A stretch of DNA of 64,000 bases from Ruminococcus sp. (GCF_016283395.1 NZ_JAEEMU010000034.1:62001-126000), one strand, 5' to 3'. Shown: positions 42,307 through 52,309, counted from the stretch's first letter. The notes: generated by a model not told the origin, from the sequence alone. Program-made: numbers and translations.

Positions 42307-42324
42307 AGTTATTCAATATTAATC

Positions 42325-45300
42325 TTATTTATCTAAATATGCCTCTTCTTCACTAGTATAGTTATCATCATGAGCAGGTTTAAACGCAACGGTCTTGCCC
42401 TTAAGTGTTGTTATACCATTCTCGCAGCGATAACGACTGTAGAAAGGACCGTTGTCAAAGCAGTTACCTTTCTGAAGAGAATCAGCCTCATACTTGTCGC
42501 AGCCAAAACGATTAGCGTAGCGAACAAGATCATCACCTTTTGAACGGTAACCACGGACTCTGCCACAGTTGCCGACTACCCTTCCAAACGGTGTAGTCGG
42601 ATCAGGATAGGACTGAGAAGCGAGGAGCATTGTTATACCGTGTTTCCCCCCTTTGCGGAGCAGGGTATTGACAGCACCTTTTTCATGAAGATATAAATCC
42701 TGAGCTTCATCGATTACAACCGTGTACTTCTCATAAGGATGACACTGCTTATAGCCGTAAAGACTTTCGAGAAGTATATCAATTATTTCCGAACCTTTAC
42801 CAACGCCGTCAGCTCCTGTTGAAATAACTATGATAGGTTTACCCTGAGCCTGTGCAAATTCGGCCCAGTTGTTCTTTGTCTGGGTAGTCTCTCTGAGGTC
42901 ATCGAGGACAGCATCTATTTTATAAAGAAGCTTGCGATGTATCTCGTCCTTAGCAGGACTTTCATCCTCCTTAATGTCTTCACATATGTACTTAGAGATA
43001 TCAAAGATAGTCATTTTGTAGTTACTCTTCATGTCTCTAAGCATGCGTTTTATAACATTTTTCAGTATCTGCTCTTCATAGCTTCCGAGCGTTCTTGACA
43101 TCATTGTATATATTCTTAACAAGCGATCCTTCTTCTCCTTATATGTGTAGCAGCCACGCAGGTCGAATAAGTCTATCGGCAGGCCGTCTTCGTAGACGTT
43201 CCAAAACGAGAAGTATTTCACTCTAAGATTCTTGTCGATGTGCTTGTCGATTTCTGTCGGGGTAAAGCCACCTGTTTGGTCAAATATGTAGACAACGTCT
43301 GCGCCTTCTATTACAACCTTTTCAACAGCTCTGTTAACCAATGCGAATGACTTGCCTGAGCGTGAAGTACCAAAAAATACTTCATGGATATTATCGTCTG
43401 CTTCTGGGATAAACACATACCCTGCGGCTCTTGTGCCATCTGCGTTGTACAGTATCGGAACGAATTTCACAGGATATTCGCCGACGTTAAACCAGTACTC
43501 ATTATAAATGATGTCATCGACATATTCCTTAGCTTCTGCGTTCAGTACCGATCTTGAATATGAGAACACCTCGATATCGTCAAGCACACCTGCATCAAAT
43601 GCGACATTGAGCTTTCTCTTGTTCGTATGCTTGTCCTTCAACAAGCCTTTTTTGTTTAAATGTTTATTCATTTTCGTAACACTCCTTGTATGTAATTTCG
43701 GTATAATGATATTATTAATCGTATCTTCGTTCATGTTGATGGATTTGTCCTCTACTCTGATGAATGCTGTATGAACATCTTCTGCATAATAAGGTGGACC
43801 ATACTGCTTTGTTATGGTCAGTTCTCCGCTTAGAATAGCACTGCTAACCGTTGACTTGAACTCACGACAGATAATGTCGCTCATAGATGTTTTCGATGTC
43901 GCCTTATTCTTGAACCATCTAAATATATCTTTATAATCAGAATCTGTAACAATGCCCAATCTCTTCAGGATATTAGCTGTCGCCAGTGTCATAATCATAG
44001 TATCTGTAATATCAACAATTCCAACGAGCCTAATTATATTAAGAGCTGCTTTTATTCCTTCACGTACAAGCTGTCTAGCCGTATCTGGATTATTGTATAG
44101 ATATTCCTGTAAGGAAAAATCAAACATTCCTGATAAACGTTGTAAAACAGGTATATTATTGGGGACAATATTATCGCTGCAGTTAATGTAGTAGACAGGA
44201 TACTCATCTGGAATACATTCAGGTATAGCTGTGATAAACGTTATGATTTTACGTGTTTTATCCTCGGTACCATTCTCTCCTGTAATATCCCACATGACCT
44301 CTTTGAACGCATTATCAAGGTTATGACCTTCATCGAAAATCCCCGAAAATGTAAGAAGTACAGTTATATCATTGGCAGTAGCGAGTTCTTTTCTCACCTT
44401 TGTGATACGATCTGAAAGTGCCTGAACAACTGTAGACGTATAGTTCTTCCTCTTCGTAAGAGTGATAACTGATTCTCTCTCAGCGTCATTATTGTACGTA
44501 AAGGTGAAACCGCGATCAGGATGAAGGCCCTCTGCTCCAAACAGGGGTAGAAGAATGGTCTCATCGCGTACTGTAGTAGCAAGTATAGCCCCTAAGCAGT
44601 TCGGCAGAGCCTTACGATAGATTGCTGCTATATCCTTGAAAGGAAGAGTGTGGGAAACCATTTTATGCTCTCTAAATTCCATAGGGAACAAATCTTCCAG
44701 ACCAGAGATTACTGACTCAGCAGATATGTATGTCGTCACTCCATTTTGTAATGTAACACCACCTGCGTGCTTGGGAATCGTCAGATATTTTTTGTTTTGA
44801 CATTCACGAAGAGAACGCAAGAAGCATTCATAATGCTTCTGTACACTGACATTAATTCCTTTTCTAGCAAAGGGCGTTTGCCTGCGAAATTCCTCTATGG
44901 TTATTAAGCCATCTCGAAAAACCAACGGCTTTGTCCTGTCTTTAAGGCATACTACTATATGCTCACATTTGCCTACTGCGTAAGGATTACAAATCAATAC
45001 GAAGGTTGGAGTTCCTTTCCAGACAAAATTGCGCTTACCTGTTTTATTGTTGACCTCGTGATACTCAAGGCTGTACTGGTTTTTCACCAGGATATTATTC
45101 TCATAGGTAGAATCTGTAGCCATCGAATCAGGAATATATACAACTAGGCAGCTGCTCAACACCATCAACAGTATAAGTATCGCTGATAAGAGCAGATGCA
45201 GAGGATAATTTCATGCCCTCCTTCTTTATTCCTTCCTCTTGAAACTGCTTTAACACTTCAAGCTGAAATTCTTCCTTGTGAGCCAAAAAGAGTTGCTCTT

Positions 45301-45423
45301 CCTTTTTTTGGCAATCTCATCAGCTTTATTATCAATTAATTTATCAAGTTCTTCTGCTTTCTGAGTTACAAATTCTATATTACAACCACAGTCGAAAACA
45401 AAATCCCATGTGCTATCAGCCAT
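42325..45423 (-). pseudogene. VirB4/HerA-like P-loop ATPase of the element, frameshifted near its 5' end
   Basis: The main open frame (45168-42325, 947 codons) has Walker A FGTSRSGKS (about residue 610) and Walker B VVIDEAQDLYLH with a later LLASQSYP, as in conjugation or DNA-translocation ATPases. Its own start has no ribosome site. Coding sense continues upstream in two other frames: MADSTWDFVFDCGCNIEF from ATG 45423 (gaggtgg site), then EEQLFLAHKEEFQLEVLKQF after an A7 run (about 45307), then back to the main frame near 45140 (EQLP to VVYIPDS). One base missing and one extra would restore a protein of about 1030 residues. Role: probable transfer ATPase. Confidence 0.75.
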
Positions 45424-45488
45424 TTTTACCACCTCTTATAATAGTATTGTAAGTATAGCAGACTCCCGAAGGAGTCTACTTACATAAT

Positions 45489-45911
45489 TTAATCATTAAA
45501 AGAATCTTTTGTGACCCATTTCAAAGCTTCTCTTGCAGTTTCACCTATAAACTCACGAAGTGGGCGTCTAGGAAATGCCAAGTCCATCGCCTCTAAAACC
45601 TTCACGACATCATCCTTATTTTTTACACAAAGGCTAAACACACTCTTTCTAGCTGTTGCTATGATTTTATAGTAACCGTATTCATTGATGTCCATTGAAA
45701 GTCTATATGAAATACGCTTGGACTTACCTTTTAATTCAATCTCTCTATCTGAACAGTGTTCCGTAAGAGTTTTCTGAATAAATCCGAGACCTTCAATTAT
45801 GTCTTGTGTGTTGGTTTCATAGTGCGTTTCGTCAATTTCGGCGTAGGCCAGATAATTCTTGTCTGACACCTCAACTAACTTTACATCGCCCAACTTAACT
45901 ATTTTTTCCAT
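45489..45911 (-). CDS. Hypothetical protein of the element
   Basis: The protein has 140 residues behind aggagag, with a strong promoter of its own. It is a soluble, mixed alpha/beta protein: VKLVEVSDKNYLAYAEID at the N terminus, a central ISYRLSMDINEYGYYKI strand pair and a basic C-terminal helix. I do not recognise the family. It precedes the ATPase gene in the same direction, separated by 65 bp, so it may be co-transcribed and belong to the transfer or maintenance functions. Confidence 0.65.
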   Translation of the reverse strand: MEKIVKLGDVKLVEVSDKNYLAYAEIDETHYETNTQDIIEGLGFIQKTLTEHCSDREIELKGKSKRISYRLSMDINEYGYYKIIATARKSVFSLCVKNKDDVVKVLEAMDLAFPRRPLREFIGETAREALKWVTKDSFND

Positions 45912-45976
45912 AGTTACTCTCCTTTATAATATGATTTTGGGGTAAACGATCCGTAAGAACTGCTTACTGTAGATAT

Positions 45977-46005
45977 ATTATAATCCAGATTGCTTGTATT
46001 GTCAA
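45977..46005 (-). promoter_or_regulatory. Promoter for hypothetical gene and ATPase
   Basis: On the minus strand, TTGACA (46005-46000), a 17-bp spacer and TATAAT (45982-45977): near consensus. Confidence 0.85.
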
Positions 46006-46039
46006 AAATTTTAAGTTTTTACAAAATGCCTATAATACG

Positions 46040-46075
46040 AAAAAAGCACCCTGCATTATAATTACAGAGTGCTTT
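46040..46075 (-). terminator. Terminator of the ImmA-like operon
   Basis: The stem aaagcactctg/cagggtgcttt (one wobble) is followed on the minus strand by tttttcg. Confidence 0.88.
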
Positions 46076-46119
46076 CTAGGCTAAAACCCGAAAACAAAAA
46101 GTTTTATATTCGAAGTAAA

Positions 46120-47562
46120 TTATAACTTTGGGAGAGATGTGCTCTTAGATGTTAGCTCTTTAAAATATTTTACGCATGCTTCCCAATTATCAAAAATAGT
46201 ATCCGCTTGTTTATATGATAATCTGAATATCAACCTGCAAACCATATTTTCTGGTGTAGGGGCATCAATGTAGTAACCTGCTCTTTTCAACATTTCACGG
46301 CTCTGAGTCTCGTTAAGGCCTAATTTATGGCAAATATACATAGCTGTTTTAAGTTTAGGCGGTGAACCGTTATTAAGATATCTCTTTATCATTGTGCCGC
46401 TTAAACCAAATTTTTCTTCATATTCTTTAATGATATTATTCGCTTCATGTGTGAAATCTCCACTTTCGTCTTTAACCTGAACAGGATCTCTGTTATCCTC
46501 AAACATATAATAACTTAGGACTTCGAAGTATGTTTGCATTGTATTTAGTCGGCTGTCTTCTTTTGCAAAATCATCAATATTCGTTTTAAGTTCATCAGGG
46601 ATACAAGCTTCATATTGTTTCAGAGGTTCTTCGTCGATTTTATAGAGGTAAGTATGTCCGTAGTTTATGTATTTTTCGTCTTTATTATAACCGCTTTTTA
46701 CAACAAACTTTATACAGCACTCATCAGCGTGCTCCCTAGCATAATTGGTAAGCTGAAAATGAAGACCTGTTTCGTTTATAAGAATATTTATATACTTTTG
46801 ATCAACCAGACATACGATATATCCGAGATATATGTATCTGCCGCTGTATATTAGATCCGCAAACTCCTTATTCTCATACAGTAACCGTTCATAGTTACTA
46901 CTTTTAATAACAAAGGTCTCGTTATCTTTGAGAGTATTTATCGGGAAAATGAACGGCGGCATAAGTTTTCCGTCACATTCATTAAATGTACCGTCAACAA
47001 AATCAAACCCTAATTGGCGCATACGTTCTTTTGCAACAATGCAAGATACACCATATATTTCTGCTAATTCTTTTACACATGCTTGATTTCGATCTCCACG
47101 ATTCGTTATTTCGTATTTATTTTTAACTTTCAAAGTGGCTATGGTTAAATTGTCATTAATGGTACAACTAGGAATAGCAAGCCTCATAGCAAGAACATCG
47201 GCCTGCCACTCAGCTATGCAAAGCGCTTTCTGAGTATCGGTCATGTTTTCAGCAAGAGTAAACGGTCCCGTTGAAAAATTCAGTTCAATATTTTCTTCTC
47301 CTAACAATTGAAGCAGTTTTAAAAATCTTCCATGAAACATCAAGTGAACTAACTCGTGAGCAATAGTGACACGAACCCCTCCGTCATACTCCACTGCATA
47401 CTTATTATAGTTAAGAAGAATGGTACTATATGAAGCGCGTATGTTCTCTATTTTGGGCATTAGACAATGTTCTGTCTGAACATTATGAATGATTTCACAA
47501 ACAGACTCAGACAGTATAATTTGTCCCATTATGTTTTGATCCAGAGGAGCGAAATAAAGCAT
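46120..47562 (-). CDS. ImmA/IrrE-family metallopeptidase with C-terminal extension
   Basis: The protein has 480 residues. Residues 60-135 form the peptidase: VTIAHELVHLMFH (HExxH) and AEWQADVLAMRLAIP (third ligand region), as in ImmA and IrrE. These enzymes cleave phage- or ICE-type repressors to switch genes on. Residues 190-300 are a beta-rich domain of unknown type. The C-terminal 150 residues contain a helix-turn-helix-like segment (KFGLSGTMIKRYLNNGSPPK). It starts 11 bp after the upstream gene stops, so both are made together. It is much longer than ImmA (about 130 aa), and the extension probably decides the target. Confidence 0.82.
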   Translation of the reverse strand: MLYFAPLDQNIMGQIILSESVCEIIHNVQTEHCLMPKIENIRASYSTILLNYNKYAVEYDGGVRVTIAHELVHLMFHGRFLKLLQLLGEENIELNFSTGPFTLAENMTDTQKALCIAEWQADVLAMRLAIPSCTINDNLTIATLKVKNKYEITNRGDRNQACVKELAEIYGVSCIVAKERMRQLGFDFVDGTFNECDGKLMPPFIFPINTLKDNETFVIKSSNYERLLYENKEFADLIYSGRYIYLGYIVCLVDQKYINILINETGLHFQLTNYAREHADECCIKFVVKSGYNKDEKYINYGHTYLYKIDEEPLKQYEACIPDELKTNIDDFAKEDSRLNTMQTYFEVLSYYMFEDNRDPVQVKDESGDFTHEANNIIKEYEEKFGLSGTMIKRYLNNGSPPKLKTAMYICHKLGLNETQSREMLKRAGYYIDAPTPENMVCRLIFRLSYKQADTIFDNWEACVKYFKELTSKSTSLPKL

Positions 47563-47573
47563 TCCTTCCGCTT

Positions 47574-48026
47574 TCAGACTCTGTATGCATAGTTTATCGT
47601 CTGTAAAAAAACGTTTTCGTCATAACAATAAAACAGCTCATTTCCGATACGTTCTAACTCACTATCAGGCAAGTCTGGAAGTATGAACTGCCATAAGAGA
47701 TTATCCTTAGGGAATTCATCTTCATTAATGTTTCTAACTGCAATGACATTGATATCTTTGAACTTCTGTTCAAGGTTTCCTGTTAAGGTTATAATAAATG
47801 AACGGCTGCAATTCTTTTTTTCTACAACTATATTAGCCGATATACCAAGCTCAATTTCAACATTGAACTGAGCATCATCATTGATACATACTAGTGACCG
47901 TACTACAGGAGCCTTTATCTGACGGCAGCTTTTTACTTCATTCTTAAGATGCTCCTCGATTGCACTTGTAATAAGGTCAATATGTTCTTCTTGAAAGTAA
48001 TCTTTTAAGTTGTCATATTGTGCCAT
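47574..48026 (-). CDS. Hypothetical partner of the ImmA-like protease
   Basis: The start is ATG 48026 behind gaggaggt; a longer frame from 48092 has no ribosome site. The protein has 150 residues, soluble, with alternating strands (FNVEIELGISANIVVEKK, SFIITLTGNL) and an acidic C-terminal half. No family is recognised. It heads a two-gene operon with the protease 11 bp downstream. ImmA-type proteases usually pair with their repressor substrate, but no DNA-binding motif is visible here, so it may be an inhibitor or sensor instead. Confidence 0.7.
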   Translation of the reverse strand: MAQYDNLKDYFQEEHIDLITSAIEEHLKNEVKSCRQIKAPVVRSLVCINDDAQFNVEIELGISANIVVEKKNCSRSFIITLTGNLEQKFKDINVIAVRNINEDEFPKDNLLWQFILPDLPDSELERIGNELFYCYDENVFLQTINYAYRV

Positions 48027-48089
48027 AGTCAGACCTCCTCGATTGATACGCTGCCTATCATACAGATCTAAAAATAATATTTTTCTAAG

Positions 48090-48192
48090 CAATTACGTCT
48101 TTTCAGAAAAATCATTTTTCAATTTTCGCCCCAAAGGCCTCTTTTTGAGAAAAATGGGAGTTCATTTTTTCAAAAAAACGTAATCGTCTACA
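48090..48192. promoter_or_regulatory. Upstream region of the ImmA operon with inverted ATTACGT boxes
   Basis: On the plus strand, attacgtctttt (near 48094) and its inverted counterpart aaaacgtaat (near 48175) flank about 70 bp. Both carry the ATTACGT core next to a T-run. They may be repressor half-sites. No clear -35/-10 pair was found. Confidence 0.35.
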
Positions 48193-48216
48193 AATTTTAT
48201 GTTTTTATCTCTACGC

Positions 48217-48232
48217 CCCCGCTTCTGCGGGG
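48217..48232 (-). terminator. GC hairpin ending the enzyme-gene string
   Basis: The perfect stem ccccgc/gcgggg with a 4-nt loop lies downstream of the SDR gene. The U-tract is weak on both sides. Confidence 0.5.
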
Positions 48233-48285
48233 ACGAGCTTAAATATTTTTTGTTACTTAATTTATTGCCTATATGATTCATCAGC

Positions 48286-48986
48286 TCACTCAAGTTTCCA
48301 GCCGTTGTCGCCGTGATATATCATCAGCCTGGTCATACCGCCGTCGATGCAGATGTTCTCGCCTGTAATGAAACCTGCTTTGCCGGAGCATAGAAAAAAA
48401 CCATATTGGCAATGTCAAGGGGATTTCCCACACGTCCGCAGGGCTGCTGATAGGCGTCGGGACCTTCGTAAACCTTGTATGACGTATCAATCCACCCTGG
48501 GGATATTGAGTTCACACGCACCTTGCCTGCAAGGCTGACCGCAAGCGCGTGAGTGAGCGCAGCTATACCGCCCTTTGCCGCAGTGTAACTTTCGGTCTGA
48601 GGCTGACTCATACGATCACGAGAAGACGAGATATTTATGATACTTCCGCCTTTGTTGAAGTGGGGCGCGAACAGCTTCGACAGGTAAAACGGCGCAGTCA
48701 CTCCGACCGCCAGCGCATACTGAAACTCCTCATAGCTACACGCGTCGATACCTTTCATCAGCGGTAGAGCATTGTTGATAAGGAAGTCGATGTGTCCATA
48801 CTCTGCTATGACCTGCTCCGCGAACTTTTCAAGCACAGACTTGTCAGCGATGTCACCGACAAAGTGATCGCCGTCAGCCTTGTCTATAACACACACCATC
48901 GCACCATTCTTGCGTAACTCCTCGGCTATGCACTTTCCAATACCATTTGCGCCGCCTGTTACTACAGCTACTTTGTTTTTGAACAT
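48286..48986 (-). pseudogene. Short-chain dehydrogenase/reductase with C-terminal frameshift
   Basis: The start is ATG 48986 after gggagtgag. The intact part has TGGANGIGK for NAD(P) binding, NINA-type INNALP, catalytic Ser in ISSSRD, YTAAKGG and NSISPGW. Near 48394-48400 the minus strand has T7; with T8 the frame would continue FLCSGKAGFITGENICIDGGMTR, the standard SDR ending, to the stop at 48286. As read, the protein ends in an unrelated tail after about 30 wrong residues. It lost only the last conserved motif, so it is a very recent lesion or a sequencing error. Substrate unknown. Confidence 0.82.
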
Positions 48987-48987
48987 A

Positions 48988-49473
48988 TCACTCACTCCCG
49001 AATTGTTTATCATAAATATCTCCCCAGTCATCACCAAGATATTCCTTAGCTAATGTTTCGATATACAGAGATTTTATTGTCAGGAAGTCATCAAAATCAT
49101 TGTACTCTTTGATCTCGCCTTCAAATATAGAATACACTTTTCTGTCAGTACGCGAGATATAGACTGTTTCACCATCACCAATTATTGAAGCGATTATAAT
49201 AATATCGTTTCTCTCGTCAAGTGTACCAATTTCAGGCCATGAAAGCTCTATAAAGCCATCAAGAATATTTGATCCCGCTGAAAGCAACAGCCAGCTTTTG
49301 TACTGATGAGGCAAATTGGTACCATTGTCTTTTTCCCATTGTTCGATCTTTTCTATATCACCAGGCGGATCAAAATGTGAATCTTTAAAGTCTGACAGTA
49401 GTGAACACATATTTTGATAGTATTCAAACTGTTGCTTTATGATATCATCTATTTCAATTTTTTTCATTTTCAA
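48988..49473 (-). CDS. SMI1/KNR4 (SUKH)-family protein
   Basis: The protein has 161 residues. The SUKH pattern is clear: IEKIEQWEKDNGTNLPHQYKSWLL near residue 40 (shown here in parts: IEKIEQWEKDNG and LPHQYKSWLL), then GFIELSWPEIG and a C-terminal acidic IKEYNDFDDFL. SUKH proteins are commonly immunity proteins that neutralise toxins of neighbouring bacteria. No toxin gene is adjacent. It sits in the enzyme string, 1 bp before the SDR start. Confidence 0.75.
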   Translation of the reverse strand: MKMKKIEIDDIIKQQFEYYQNMCSLLSDFKDSHFDPPGDIEKIEQWEKDNGTNLPHQYKSWLLLSAGSNILDGFIELSWPEIGTLDERNDIIIIASIIGDGETVYISRTDRKVYSIFEGEIKEYNDFDDFLTIKSLYIETLAKEYLGDDWGDIYDKQFGSE

Positions 49474-49494
49474 CTCATGTTATTATAAGTAATC

Positions 49495-49938
49495 TCAAGG
49501 ACTTGTAACAATTTCACCTGTCCAGTCGATTATTCCGCCGAATTCGTAAATGTGAGTATATCCCATGTCAGCCAGTTTCTGTGAAGCCTCTTTGCTGCGG
49601 CGACCGCTTCGGCAGTATATCAGAATGATCTGATCGAGGTCTGGCAGTTCTTTAGGCTGCTCTTTTTCAATAGACTCATTCGGTATCAGTATAGCGTCTG
49701 GAATATGACCGCTGTCGTATTCGTCTTGCCGACGAACATCTACGATAATATGCCCGTCATCTGCCTTCATCATTTCCTTGGCTTCTTCCTGCGTTATCTG
49801 CTGATAGGTCGCAGTTTCAGAAGCAGTAGTTATCTGAACTTCTGACTTACTGCTCTCTGATGAACTTGTTCCATTGCCGCAGGCTGACAGTAACGTACAT
49901 AACGAAGTAAAAATGATAAGAGATGTCTTAATTCTCAT
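49495..49938 (-). CDS. Rhodanese-domain lipoprotein
   Basis: The start is ATG 49938, overlapping the upstream stop by 4 bp (ATGA). The protein has 147 residues. The signal peptide has lipobox LLSAC. A Ser-rich tether is followed by a rhodanese domain (about 50-147): IIVDVRRQDEYDSGHIPDAI, split as VDVRRQDEYDSGHIP, and the active loop IYCRSGRRSKEA with catalytic Cys. It probably handles sulfane sulfur at the outer membrane face, or acts as a phosphatase-like sensor. It belongs to the eight-gene string. Confidence 0.88.
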   Translation of the reverse strand: MRIKTSLIIFTSLCTLLSACGNGTSSSESSKSEVQITTASETATYQQITQEEAKEMMKADDGHIIVDVRRQDEYDSGHIPDAILIPNESIEKEQPKELPDLDQIILIYCRSGRRSKEASQKLADMGYTHIYEFGGIIDWTGEIVTSP

Positions 49939-50597
49939 TTTACGCACCACCTAATGCCTTTAGCAATACGCTTCTCAGGCTCGTTGAAGTGTCCGCCGTT
50001 GTTCAATTCAAGAATATGACGGGACACATTTTTATCGCTGCCCACAAGCTCAAACTGTCTACGAGTGCAGTCTCCCACAGTCGCCATAACACGATCGCGA
50101 GACTTTTCCTCACGGTCGCCGAGACTGAGATAAACGGAGCTGTTCTGCGGAGCGGTATGACTCTCAGCGTAACTTATCCAGTCCCCGAACCACAGAGAGC
50201 CCGAACAGCTGATAACTCCGCTGAATGCCTGACTTTCATAGAACGCCCACAGGCTGAAAAGTCCTGCAAGGGAGTATCCGCAAAGGATACGCTCTCCCAA
50301 CAGACCGTACTCTTTCTCGCAGTAGTGAACGCACTCGTTCAGAAGCCAGTTCAGCATTTTGTGTCCGCCACCCGAGAAGGACATCTTCTTGTTGAGCGTG
50401 AACTCCCACGGCGAGAAGTCTGCGTTCCAGTCCTCGACCTCGTAAACGATATAGTTGCACATCACGTCCTCGCACAACGTAAGGACTTTTTCGATAGTCT
50501 CGGAGCTATTCTTCATCTCACCCCAATAAATCGTGGGAAGGTCGGCTCCGTTTATTATGATATGGCAGGTCCTGCCCCTGATCTCAATAGTTTTCAT
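49935..50597 (-). CDS. Alpha/beta-hydrolase esterase (IroE/Fes-like)
   Basis: The protein has 220 residues. The nucleophile elbow is GYSLAG (about residue 108) within LGERILCGYSLAGLF; SLGDREEKS follows with a likely acid, and NNGGHFNEP carries the His. No signal peptide, so cytoplasmic. Its shape resembles putative esterase/D-like enzymes that open siderophore or other esters. The start overlaps the GNAT stop by 4 bp and the end overlaps the rhodanese gene by 4 bp. Confidence 0.8.
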   Translation of the reverse strand: MKTIEIRGRTCHIIINGADLPTIYWGEMKNSSETIEKVLTLCEDVMCNYIVYEVEDWNADFSPWEFTLNKKMSFSGGGHKMLNWLLNECVHYCEKEYGLLGERILCGYSLAGLFSLWAFYESQAFSGVISCSGSLWFGDWISYAESHTAPQNSSVYLSLGDREEKSRDRVMATVGDCTRRQFELVGSDKNVSRHILELNNGGHFNEPEKRIAKGIRWCVK

Positions 50598-51039
50598 TTT
50601 TTCTCCATGTACACAAATTCCAGTTCATCGTTCACGGCTTTCCGAGCAAATATCATATAGCCCAGCTTCTGATACAGACGGATATTATCAATACTTCGTG
50701 TGCTTGTGAACAGCTCATACCGCTTATCAGGAAAGCATTTCTCTATCTCGGACAGGAGCTTTGTCCCACAACCTTTATGGCGGTGGTCGGGGTGTACCAT
50801 GAGCTTACCGATATAGACTGTTCCGTCACGCTCTATTGCTCGTACTGAGCCGATAATAGTATTCTTGTCATCGATCATTTTCAGTATAACGCCGCTGTTC
50901 CACTCTTCAACGACTTCATCGAGAGTTTGTTTCAGCGGAGGAATGTCTCTGCTTCCGAACAGGTCAGCCTCGCTCTGATACGCAAGATATTGAAGCTGTA
51001 ATATTCTTGCAAGTCGTTTCTGTTTGCTTTGAGTATCAT
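50594..51039 (-). pseudogene. GNAT acetyltransferase with a frameshift after codon 10
   Basis: From ATG 51039 (taggag site) the frame reads MILKANRNDL, then leaves the coding sense. In another frame ARILQLQYLAYQSEADLF continues without a stop through VYIGKLMVHPDHRHKGCGTKL (acetyl-CoA loop) to LYQKLGYMIF and the stop at 50594. One extra G near 51009-51010 (TTG-GCA) would join them into 148 residues. The downstream in-frame ATG at 50878 gives only the C-terminal two thirds. The family acetylates amines on small molecules or proteins; the target is unknown. Confidence 0.82.
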
Positions 51040-51048
51040 ATTAGTCTC

Positions 51049-51738
51049 CTATAGTTCTATCAGCTTACCCGAATTGAAGTAATAGATGTTCTCATTCTTG
51101 TATCCGTATTTCGAGTTTGGAACGCTTATATGCGGCTCAAATGTAAAATAGTCCACTGATGAAAGAAGGGCTTTGTTGCCTTTCTCAGTGTATATACGAT
51201 CATTCTTATCCTTTACGATAGAATGTCCGAGGTTGCCGAGAAAATCAAAGTTTATAAAGCCGTGCGAGACTATGAGCCGATTGATATGGTAATAAAGCTC
51301 CTCAAATGTAGTCTGCGGAGTTGCAAATGCGACAAGCTCCTTGTGGAGTTCCTCTTCCATAAGCAGACCTCTGCGCCATTCATTGTTGCGAATACTGTTT
51401 ATATCATCTGCTACGCTTCCGTTTTCAAGTATTAGCGTTCGGGCATAATCGCCCCAGATGTTATTGTTCTGAGGGCTGAGGTCTATTGTTATGATATCAT
51501 CTGAAGCTATAATTTTGTCGGAAGTAACGTATTCTCTGCCCGAAACTGAAACCGTAGTTTCATCTCCTGCAAATACAAAAGCTCCTATGTCCCAATACCA
51601 GAACGAATCAGCTCCTAATTCGAGCATTTTATCTTCGCAAAGTTGTCTGATATCCGTGAGTTTCATTCCTGCGGTTATCTTAGTTTTTATGAATTCTATC
51701 GTATCTTTTGCTATTTTCTGTACTTCTGCGTATTTCAT
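51049..51738 (-). CDS. M24-family peptidase-like protein (creatinase/aminopeptidase fold)
   Basis: The protein has 229 residues. It contains IDLSPQNNNIWGDYARTL (metal-ligand strand), NFDFLGNLGHSIVKD with the conserved His, and the late FTFEPHIS glutamate. It resembles the short stand-alone Xaa-Pro aminopeptidase-like proteins. With no N-terminal creatinase domain it is the minimal catalytic fold. Several usual metal ligands look altered (the first Asp is in IDLSP, the last Glu is FEP), so the activity is uncertain. It lies 9 bp before the GNAT gene. Confidence 0.8.
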   Translation of the reverse strand: MKYAEVQKIAKDTIEFIKTKITAGMKLTDIRQLCEDKMLELGADSFWYWDIGAFVFAGDETTVSVSGREYVTSDKIIASDDIITIDLSPQNNNIWGDYARTLILENGSVADDINSIRNNEWRRGLLMEEELHKELVAFATPQTTFEELYYHINRLIVSHGFINFDFLGNLGHSIVKDKNDRIYTEKGNKALLSSVDYFTFEPHISVPNSKYGYKNENIYYFNSGKLIEL

Positions 51739-51753
51739 TTCTCTACTCCAATT

Positions 51754-52293
51754 TTAATATATCGAATCGCCCAATTCATACGCTTCTTTCAATGCTGGGC
51801 TGTTCTCGATGTCACTTATATCCTTGACTCCTCGTACAAGTACCGTACCAATACTTTCGAGTTTGAAGAAGTCCAGCACCATTTGGTACTGCATGATTAT
51901 AGGATCAAACAGATTCGGGAGTTCTGCCGCTCCTACAAGAAGCAGTCCGAGTTTCTTGATGTGGAATGTGTTTCGCATGGGAGTGTGAAGCCTGTCCACG
52001 ATAGCTTTCAGCTGTGCGCTGATACCATAGAAATACACAGGAGACGCGATGACAACAATGTCCGCATTTCTTAGTTTTTCGTAAATCTGCACCATATCGT
52101 CATTCTGGAAACATTTGTTACCTTCGCGTGTAAAACAGCTGTTACAACCTATGCACGGATTCACATTACAGTCCGCGACAGATACTATCTCCACATGGTT
52201 ATTCCTCGCCGCACCCTCAGCAAAGCTTTGCGTCAAGCGTGCTGTATTGCCGTTTTTTCTCATGCTGCCGATAAATATTATGATGTTACTCAT
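51754..52293 (-). CDS. NADPH-dependent FMN reductase (flavodoxin-like)
   Basis: The protein has 179 residues behind agaggtcg. The flavodoxin-like start is IIIFIGSMRKNGNTARL with the FMN phosphate loop. It carries a ferredoxin-like cysteine set CNVNPCIGCNSC and ASPVYFYGISAQLKA. This is the iron-sulfur-flavoprotein type of NADPH:FMN oxidoreductase, common in anaerobes for redox or quinone/arsenate/nitro-compound reduction. It is 15 bp from the M24 gene. Confidence 0.9.
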   Translation of the reverse strand: MSNIIIFIGSMRKNGNTARLTQSFAEGAARNNHVEIVSVADCNVNPCIGCNSCFTREGNKCFQNDDMVQIYEKLRNADIVVIASPVYFYGISAQLKAIVDRLHTPMRNTFHIKKLGLLLVGAAELPNLFDPIIMQYQMVLDFFKLESIGTVLVRGVKDISDIENSPALKEAYELGDSIY

Positions 52294-52309
52294 TTCAGCG
52301 ACCTCTTAT

